From Flammeovirgaceae bacterium (GTDB taxonomy: Bacteria; Bacteroidota; Bacteroidia; Cytophagales; Cyclobacteriaceae), in the NCBI GenBank assembly GCA_015180985.1, contig CP054185.1, positions 434,001 to 498,000 on the forward strand: a stretch of DNA of 64,000 nucleotides. Direction: 5' to 3'. This document shows, piece after piece, positions 58,914 to 64,000 of this stretch. Both the position numbers and the translations under genes were made by a program. Under the pieces are notes generated by a model. The model was not told the origin of the DNA. It saw only the letters and a list, made by a program, of their open reading frames with translations, and searched no databases. The stretch's first letter is position 1. Each line of letters starts with the position of its first letter.

Positions 58914-60743
58914 TTACTCGGTTGAAGGTGTTTTTGTAACCTTATCCAGAAAGTCGCCCTTCAAAACATAATCCTGTAATGCCAGGCGTTTCACCTCACC
59001 GGTCAGGTAGCGTTCAATCATCAGGCTGGCAATGGAGGCTGCGGCCCGGCCGCCCCATCCGGCATTTTCTACATACACCGCAATGGCGATTTTCGGATTA
59101 TCCTTCGGGGCAAACGCCATAAATACCGAGTGATCATACCCGTGCGGATTTTGGGCCGTGCCGGTTTTGCCGCATAATTCTATACCCGGAATTACCGCGC
59201 GCTGGGCTGTGCCGTAAATGGCATCGCTCATGGCATCCTGCACAAATGTGAAATACTCGGGCTTAATACCTGTTTCATGTTTGGTCACTGCCGGCTGCTG
59301 CTCACTGCCCCGGATTTCCTTTACCAGGTGCGGGGTAAAGTAGTATCCTTTGTTGGCCATAATGGCTGCCAGGTTAGCCATCTGCACAGGCGTTATCAGC
59401 ATTTCGCCCTGGCCGATAGCCAGCGAGTAAATGGTTGAAAACTTCCAGCGACCCTCTCCATAAATACGGTTATACAAGGTACTGCTGGGCATCTGGCCGC
59501 TCTTTTCGCTGGGCAAGTCAACACCCAGTGGTTGCCCTAAACCGAAACGGGTAACATAGCGGTGCCAGTTTTCAAGCCCGATGCGCGAATCAATGAATGT
59601 ATTTGGCGATTTATTCTGATTGATAATGCGCCTGAAGGCCTGGTGAAAATACGGGTTGCACGAATACTGTACGGCCATGTGCAGGTCGCACGGGTTGGGG
59701 TGGTCATGACAATTCACCACGGAGCGGTCGCACGGAAAACGGGTATCCGGGTGCAACACACCTTCCTGCAACCCGATTAATGTCTGCACAATTTTAAATA
59801 TCGAACCGGGCGGATACATGGCCATCAGCGGCCGGGTAAACAATGGCTTGGTGGTGTCGCTGCTCACAAGCAAAAAATTAGAACTGAACTTCCGGCCCGT
59901 CAGCAAAGTCGGATCATACGAAGGACCTGAAATCATCGATAGTATTTCGCCCGTTGACGGCTCAATGGCTACGAGGCTACCCACCTTGCCTTTGAGCAGT
60001 TGTTCACCATATTCCTGCAGATCAAGGTCAATGGTGGTAACCAAATCGTTGCCGGGTACAGAAAGGGTATCGAATTCGCCATTTTTAAATGATCCCTTTT
60101 CAATGCCACTTACATTACGCAGTTTAAACCGAACACCCCGTTTGCCGCGCAGCACATGTTCATACTGTGCCTCAATTCCGCTTTGCCCGATGTAGTCGCC
60201 CTGGCGGTAAATTTTTGTTGAGTCGTTTTCCAGTTGTGTTTTGCTGATTTCGCTGACATAGCCCAGGGCATTAGCCAAGGAGCGGGTGGTGTATGCGCGC
60301 GTGGTACGGGGTTGGATGTAAAAGCCGGGGAACTCATCAATGTGTTCCTGAATTTTGGCAAAATCGTAATTCGATAACTGGCGGATAAACACAGTGGGTT
60401 TTACGGGTGAGTATTCTTTTCGGGCGCGCAGTTCTTTGAATTTTGCGCGCAATTCATCACGGGTCAAATCGAATACCTTACAAAAGGCAGCAGAATCAAA
60501 ATTGCCAATCTCCTTTCTAACAATCAGCAGGTCATATTCCGGTGAGTTATATACCAATAACTTCCCGTTCCGATCGTAAATTAATCCGCGAAAAGGGTAC
60601 TCCACCTCTTTTAAAATGGAATTGCTGTCGGCCAGTTGCGCATAACGGTCGTCAACTATCTGAATGAAGAATAACTTAACCAGGAATACCAGCCCGGTTA
60701 ATACCACAAGGGCGCGGATAATTTCTTTTCTCCCTTCGTTCAT
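58914..60743 (-). CDS. mrdA: Penicillin-binding protein 2 (class B transpeptidase)
   Basis: 609 residues: N-terminal membrane helix, dimerisation region with YPFRGLIYDRNG, and transpeptidase domain with the three motifs S314-x-x-K317 (PPGSIFKIV), S361-C-N363 (YSCNP) and K526-T-G (CGKTGTAQN). Cross-links peptidoglycan during elongation with RodA. Start overlaps mreD by 4 bases. Confidence 0.95.
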   Translation of the reverse strand: MNEGRKEIIRALVVLTGLVFLVKLFFIQIVDDRYAQLADSNSILKEVEYPFRGLIYDRNGKLLVYNSPEYDLLIVRKEIGNFDSAAFCKVFDLTRDELRAKFKELRARKEYSPVKPTVFIRQLSNYDFAKIQEHIDEFPGFYIQPRTTRAYTTRSLANALGYVSEISKTQLENDSTKIYRQGDYIGQSGIEAQYEHVLRGKRGVRFKLRNVSGIEKGSFKNGEFDTLSVPGNDLVTTIDLDLQEYGEQLLKGKVGSLVAIEPSTGEILSMISGPSYDPTLLTGRKFSSNFLLVSSDTTKPLFTRPLMAMYPPGSIFKIVQTLIGLQEGVLHPDTRFPCDRSVVNCHDHPNPCDLHMAVQYSCNPYFHQAFRRIINQNKSPNTFIDSRIGLENWHRYVTRFGLGQPLGVDLPSEKSGQMPSSTLYNRIYGEGRWKFSTIYSLAIGQGEMLITPVQMANLAAIMANKGYYFTPHLVKEIRGSEQQPAVTKHETGIKPEYFTFVQDAMSDAIYGTAQRAVIPGIELCGKTGTAQNPHGYDHSVFMAFAPKDNPKIAIAVYVENAGWGGRAAASIASLMIERYLTGEVKRLALQDYVLKGDFLDKVTKTPSTE

Positions 60744-61252
60744 CGTTTTCTTCCGGCAAAGAGCACTTCAACCATTACCAGCACAAGCAACGTATACAGA
60801 ATACTAGCTGTGATTTTACCTGCCGTCAGCCAAAAATAATCAAACCCGCCTGCTTCGGTAAAGAACAATACGCTATGATGAAGTAAAGCAAGCGGTACTG
60901 CATAAACAAGGAACCACTGTACGCTGAACTGCGCAACGCCCGGCATGGCTCCTGAATCATAACCTCCCTGGGGTGTAAGAACCGAAAGCCAGTAGGGCCG
61001 AAGGTACATTATCAGTACACAGGTCAGGGTATGCAGGCCGAGGCTGTCGTAAAATAGGTCGACCAGAAAGCCCATGACGAAGCCCACGCCCATTAGCGCC
61101 ATGTGGTTGGTTTCTACGGGTAACCGCAGCAGGTAGCCCAGGTAGAAAAAACAAAATGCAGTGTGAAAGAACACGGCATTTTTAAACAGCATGACCTGTA
61201 CCAGCAGGTAAACGAAAAATAATACACCCTGAAATATGCCAAAGCGGTTCAT
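60740..61252 (-). CDS. mreD: Rod-shape-determining protein MreD
   Basis: 170-residue membrane protein with four to five hydrophobic helices; FMGFLVDLFYDSLGLHTL is the most conserved MreD segment. Position between mreC and mrdA with 4-base overlaps on both sides settles the call. Confidence 0.9.
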   Translation of the reverse strand: MNRFGIFQGVLFFVYLLVQVMLFKNAVFFHTAFCFFYLGYLLRLPVETNHMALMGVGFVMGFLVDLFYDSLGLHTLTCVLIMYLRPYWLSVLTPQGGYDSGAMPGVAQFSVQWFLVYAVPLALLHHSVLFFTEAGGFDYFWLTAGKITASILYTLLVLVMVEVLFAGRKR

Positions 61253-62082
61253 TGAAAGTTGGGTACACGAAGTTCAAGCGAATCTAATTCAGGTAGCAAC
61301 CGGTTGCGGATTACCGTAACCCACGCTAACCTGCGGAAGTCCTGCGCCAGTTTTACTGTTACCAGGTTAAAGGGTGCCTCTTTGCTTAATTGCACATCCG
61401 ATACGGTGCCGATCAATATCCCCTCCGGAAAAACACCGCTGTATCCTGAGGTAAGTACGGTATCTCCTCGTACCGGCTTAACATGTCGCGGAATGTATTT
61501 CAGCAGAACAAAATCCGGGTTGGTTCCATCCCACTGTACGGTACCAAAATGGCCCGTGCGCTTTAGCACCCCCGACACCATCACATCGACATTGAGTAGC
61601 GATGTAACAACACTGTAATGCCGACTGGTTACTTTTATTTTACCCACTACACCGGCCTGGCTGATTACCGCCATACCCGGCTCCAGGCCATCATCACTTC
61701 CTTTATTTATTGTGAGGAAGTTGGTAAACCGGCTTACCGAGTTGTTTACCACTTTTGCACTCACAAAAGTATACTGGTTAATAACGGCCGAATCCGTAAC
61801 AGCGGCATACTTGCTTTCGAGTTGCCGGTTTCGCTTTTCAAGCTCGTAACGCAGCATGGCATTTTCTTCCGCAAGCGCCTGGTTCGTCTGCCGAAGGCTG
61901 AAATAATCCGCCATGTTTTTCGAAAACCCGTTGATGGCGGCCACCACTCCGTTTGCCGAGTTAAAAAAACGAGCGCCCTGATACTGGTTGTTTTGAAGAA
62001 ACAACCACACGGCTACCAGTTCCAGTACAAGAAAAGTAAAGAAGGCGCGGTATTGATAGATGAATAAAAATATCCGCTCCAT
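61249..62082 (-). CDS. mreC: Rod-shape-determining protein MreC
   Basis: 277 residues: an N-terminal membrane helix (FFTFLVLELVAVWLFLQ), a coiled-coil with NQALAEENAMLRYELEKRNRQL, and the beta-barrel domain with NKGSDDGLEPGMAVIS, GVVGKI, SGVLKRTGHFG and PVRGDTVLTSGYSGVFPEGI. Links MreB to periplasmic synthases. Ordinary length, between mreB and mreD. Confidence 0.95.
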   Translation of the reverse strand: MERIFLFIYQYRAFFTFLVLELVAVWLFLQNNQYQGARFFNSANGVVAAINGFSKNMADYFSLRQTNQALAEENAMLRYELEKRNRQLESKYAAVTDSAVINQYTFVSAKVVNNSVSRFTNFLTINKGSDDGLEPGMAVISQAGVVGKIKVTSRHYSVVTSLLNVDVMVSGVLKRTGHFGTVQWDGTNPDFVLLKYIPRHVKPVRGDTVLTSGYSGVFPEGILIGTVSDVQLSKEAPFNLVTVKLAQDFRRLAWVTVIRNRLLPELDSLELRVPNFQ

Positions 62083-62086
62083 GGAA

Positions 62087-63112
62087 TCACGTCATGAGCA
62101 CCGAACGATAGTGATGCAGATTTTTTAACGCAGCACCGGTGCCGCGAACAACGGCACGAAGCGGGTCATCAGCCACATGAATGGGTAGCTTGGTTTTCAG
62201 TGCCAGGCGTTTGTCCAGGCCGCGAAGCAAAGCACCGCCACCGGTTAAATAAATTCCCCGTTCGTAAATATCGGCCGATAATTCAGGGGGCGATGTTTCC
62301 AGGGCTTTTAATACCGCCTCTTCAAGTTTTGAAACAGACTTATCGAGTGCAAAGGCCACTTCGGAATACGATATGCGGATGGTTTTTGGTATGCCGGTCA
62401 TCAAGTCGCGGCCGCGGATTTCGTAATCATCGGGCCCATCATCCAACTCAGTTAACGCAGAGCCCACTTCAATCTTGACTTTCTCGGCCGACCGTTCGCC
62501 AATCAGCAGGTTGTGCTGCCTGCGCATGTAATCCAGGATGTCGCGGTTAAACGTATCACCGGCAACACGGATGGACTGGTCGGACACAATACCCGACAGG
62601 GCGATAACGGCTACTTCGGTGGTTCCTCCGCCAATATCCACAATCATATTGCCAACAGGCTGCTCAATATCAATGCCGATACCGATAGCCGCTGCAATGG
62701 GTTCGTGTATCATATACACTTCTTTTGCACCGGCATGTTCGGCACTGTCGCGCACGGCCCGTTTCTCCACTTCGGTAATACCCGATGGAATACAGATGAC
62801 CATACGGTACGATGGCGGAAAGAACCTGCGGCCGGTATCAATCATTTTAATGAGGCCGCGAATCATCATTTCGGCTGCCTGAAAGTCGGCAATTACGCCT
62901 TCTTTAAGCGGGCGGATGGTTTTAATATGCTCGTGGGTCTTTTCGTGCATTTGCATGGCCTCGCGCCCAATGGCCAACACCTTGTTGTGTTGTTTGTCAA
63001 TAGCAATAATGGAGGGCTCATCCACCACTATTTTGTCTTTATATATAATAAGGGTGTTGGCCGTGCCCAGGTCTATAGCCACATCGGAAGTGAAGAAATC
63101 GAAAAGCGCCAT
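62087..63112 (-). CDS. mreB: Rod-shape-determining protein MreB
   Basis: 341-residue actin-like protein. IDLGTANTLIIY (phosphate 1), KEVYMIHEPIAAAIGIG, DIGGGTTEVAVI (phosphate 2) and LTGGGALLRGLDK (adenosine) are all present. Forms filaments guiding lateral wall synthesis. First gene of the mreBCD-mrdA-rodA block. A perfect inverted repeat lies in the 95-base gap to purH. Confidence 0.97.
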   Translation of the reverse strand: MALFDFFTSDVAIDLGTANTLIIYKDKIVVDEPSIIAIDKQHNKVLAIGREAMQMHEKTHEHIKTIRPLKEGVIADFQAAEMMIRGLIKMIDTGRRFFPPSYRMVICIPSGITEVEKRAVRDSAEHAGAKEVYMIHEPIAAAIGIGIDIEQPVGNMIVDIGGGTTEVAVIALSGIVSDQSIRVAGDTFNRDILDYMRRQHNLLIGERSAEKVKIEVGSALTELDDGPDDYEIRGRDLMTGIPKTIRISYSEVAFALDKSVSKLEEAVLKALETSPPELSADIYERGIYLTGGGALLRGLDKRLALKTKLPIHVADDPLRAVVRGTGAALKNLHHYRSVLMT

Positions 63113-63154
63113 CAGGTAATCTTAATAAATGAACTTTATTTCGGGCTGAATTTA

Positions 63155-63195
63155 CCAAAATATTGTGTTGAACCTCTTTACCCGTAATATTTTGG
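63155..63195. promoter_or_regulatory. Perfect 10-base inverted repeat between purH and mreB
   Basis: CCAAAATATT (63155-63164) and AATATTTTGG (63186-63195), separated by 21 bases, 43 bases upstream of the mreB ATG. Could be an operator for the rod-shape operon or a long-loop RNA hairpin after purH. Confidence 0.4.
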
Positions 63196-63207
63196 ATGTT
63201 TTTACCT

Positions 63208-64000
63208 TCAATGCTTAAAGTGCCGGGTGCCGGTAAACACCATGGCCATGTGGTGCGCATCGCAGTAATCAATCGAGTCCTGGTCGCGCACCGAGCCACC
63301 CGGTTGAATAACGGCCGTGATACCGGCCAGGTGTGCCAGTTCAACACAATCAGCAAACGGAAAGAATGCATCGGATGCCATCACCGCACCGTTCAAATCA
63401 AACCCAAACGATCGGGCCTTTTCAATGGCCTGCTTCAGTGCATCTACGCGCGAGGTTTGCCCGACTCCGCTGGCCAGCAACTGGCCATCAACTGCCAGCA
63501 CAATGGTGTTTGATTTGGTGTGCTTGGCAATTTTTGCTGCAAAAAGCAGGGCATTGGTTTCCTGCCCGGTGGGCGCGCGTTTTGTTACAGCTATGAGGTC
63601 GGCAACGGTGTCAGTTTTCGAATCCACGTCCTGCTCAATAACTCCATTGAGCAAACTTTTGAATTGTTTGGTTTCGTTCAGTAGTTTTTTCTGCACCAAT
63701 ATCATCCGGTTCTTTTTGCTTTTAAGCAACTCAAGCGCTGCAGCATCATAGCCGGGCGCTATAAGGATTTCGAAAAAGAGTTTATTGATTTCCTCAGCTG
63801 CTTCTTTATCCACCGGCCGGTTGGTTGCCAGCACACCTCCGAAGGCCGAAGTGGTATCGGCCTGGTAGGCCTTCAGGTACGCTTCTTTAACAGTTCTGGC
63901 GGTGGCCACTCCGCAGGCATTGGTATGTTTTATGATTACAAAGGCTGGTCCATTGTTAAATTCCTGAACGAGGTTCAGCGCAGCATCTGCATCAACCAGG
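63208..64000 (-). CDS. purH: Bifunctional purine biosynthesis protein PurH, C-terminal part (gene runs off the right edge)
   Basis: AICAR transformylase domain (IMP formation). The frame is open to the window edge; about 263 C-terminal residues are present. Marks: IIKHTNACGVA (the KHxNxCG active-site motif) near the edge, TTSAFGGVLATNR, LRYGENPHQ lies outside, KRAPTGQETNALLFA, VGQTSRVDALKQAIEKA and ASDAFFPFADCVE with VIQPGGSVRDQDSI at the end. An internal ATG at 63909 is not the start. Confidence 0.95.
   Translation of the reverse strand, partial: LVDADAALNLVQEFNNGPAFVIIKHTNACGVATARTVKEAYLKAYQADTTSAFGGVLATNRPVDKEAAEEINKLFFEILIAPGYDAAALELLKSKKNRMILVQKKLLNETKQFKSLLNGVIEQDVDSKTDTVADLIAVTKRAPTGQETNALLFAAKIAKHTKSNTIVLAVDGQLLASGVGQTSRVDALKQAIEKARSFGFDLNGAVMASDAFFPFADCVELAHLAGITAVIQPGGSVRDQDSIDYCDAHHMAMVFTGTRHFKH

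Noticed and set aside
62513-63187. Open frame of 224 codons antisense to mreB
   Set aside because: mreB is complete and conserved on the minus strand; the antisense frame has no start context or motif.

Overview
The window looks like a chromosomal segment of a Bacteroidota bacterium, most likely a Cytophagales-type organism. The evidence is a SusC/SusD outer-membrane pair, S16 with a long charged tail, a BatD protein, DUF3127, DUF2752 and TM2 proteins, a purH-mreBCD-mrdA-rodA block, and many start regions carrying the Bacteroidota promoter element TAnnTTTG, some with TTG 17-19 bases upstream. I see no tRNA, rRNA, transposase, phage or CRISPR. Both ends cut genes: sucA on the left and purH on the right.

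Layout. 1-1360: 5' part of 2-oxoglutarate dehydrogenase E1. 1552-4601: rpsP-rimM-trmD-rplS, with an opposite-strand toxin-antitoxin module (two VapB-like antitoxins, one VapC) inserted before rplS. 4724-9272: class I aldolase, an acetyl-CoA carboxylase beta subunit without its zinc cysteines, and an FtsX-type permease. 9241-12811 (minus): a tightly overlapping operon of a ChrA-type anion transporter, a PAPS-type sulfotransferase and an arylsulfotransferase-like lipoprotein. 12870-18690 (minus): SusC, SusD and a lipoprotein. 18894-19471: rpmA and rplU. 19903-23379: nrdB-nrdA behind a structured leader. 23466-25874: a GH109-type glycosidase abutting a NahK-like sugar 1-kinase. 25852-31576 (minus): a transsulfuration-family PLP enzyme, DUF3127, acetyl-CoA synthetase, a small channel-like protein, a ZIP transporter and ApbE. 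31669-33691: ruvB and queG.

33816-39567 is the most interesting region. An esterase is divergent from a five-gene run of a second esterase, an ATP-grasp ligase, a GCS2-type carboxylate-amine ligase, a class I glutamine-amidotransferase-like protein and a probable circularly permuted ATP-grasp protein. This looks like a pathway that builds and trims a small peptide or amide, with no product I can name. 39678-48911: TM2 and DUF2752 membrane proteins, batD, aroC, a TPM-domain protein, two tandem dicarboxylate/amino-acid symporters, an Nfu protein and a secreted endonuclease/exonuclease/phosphatase-fold protein. 48961-54097 (minus): a DUF4440 protein, a nitrilase and transaminase likely acting together in 2-oxo-acid (methionine) salvage, a hicBA module, def, ruvX and a hemerythrin protein. 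54230-57635: a C-terminal processing protease, homogentisate dioxygenase and an unknown membrane-anchored protein. 57638-64000 (minus): the rod-shape block and purH.

A recurring theme is a family of C-rich/G-rich hairpin repeats that sit directly against start or stop codons, once inside a reading frame. One pair has duplicated the 3' end of the nitrilase gene. Coordinates come from reading the sequence; family assignments come from recognised motifs, since no database search was possible.
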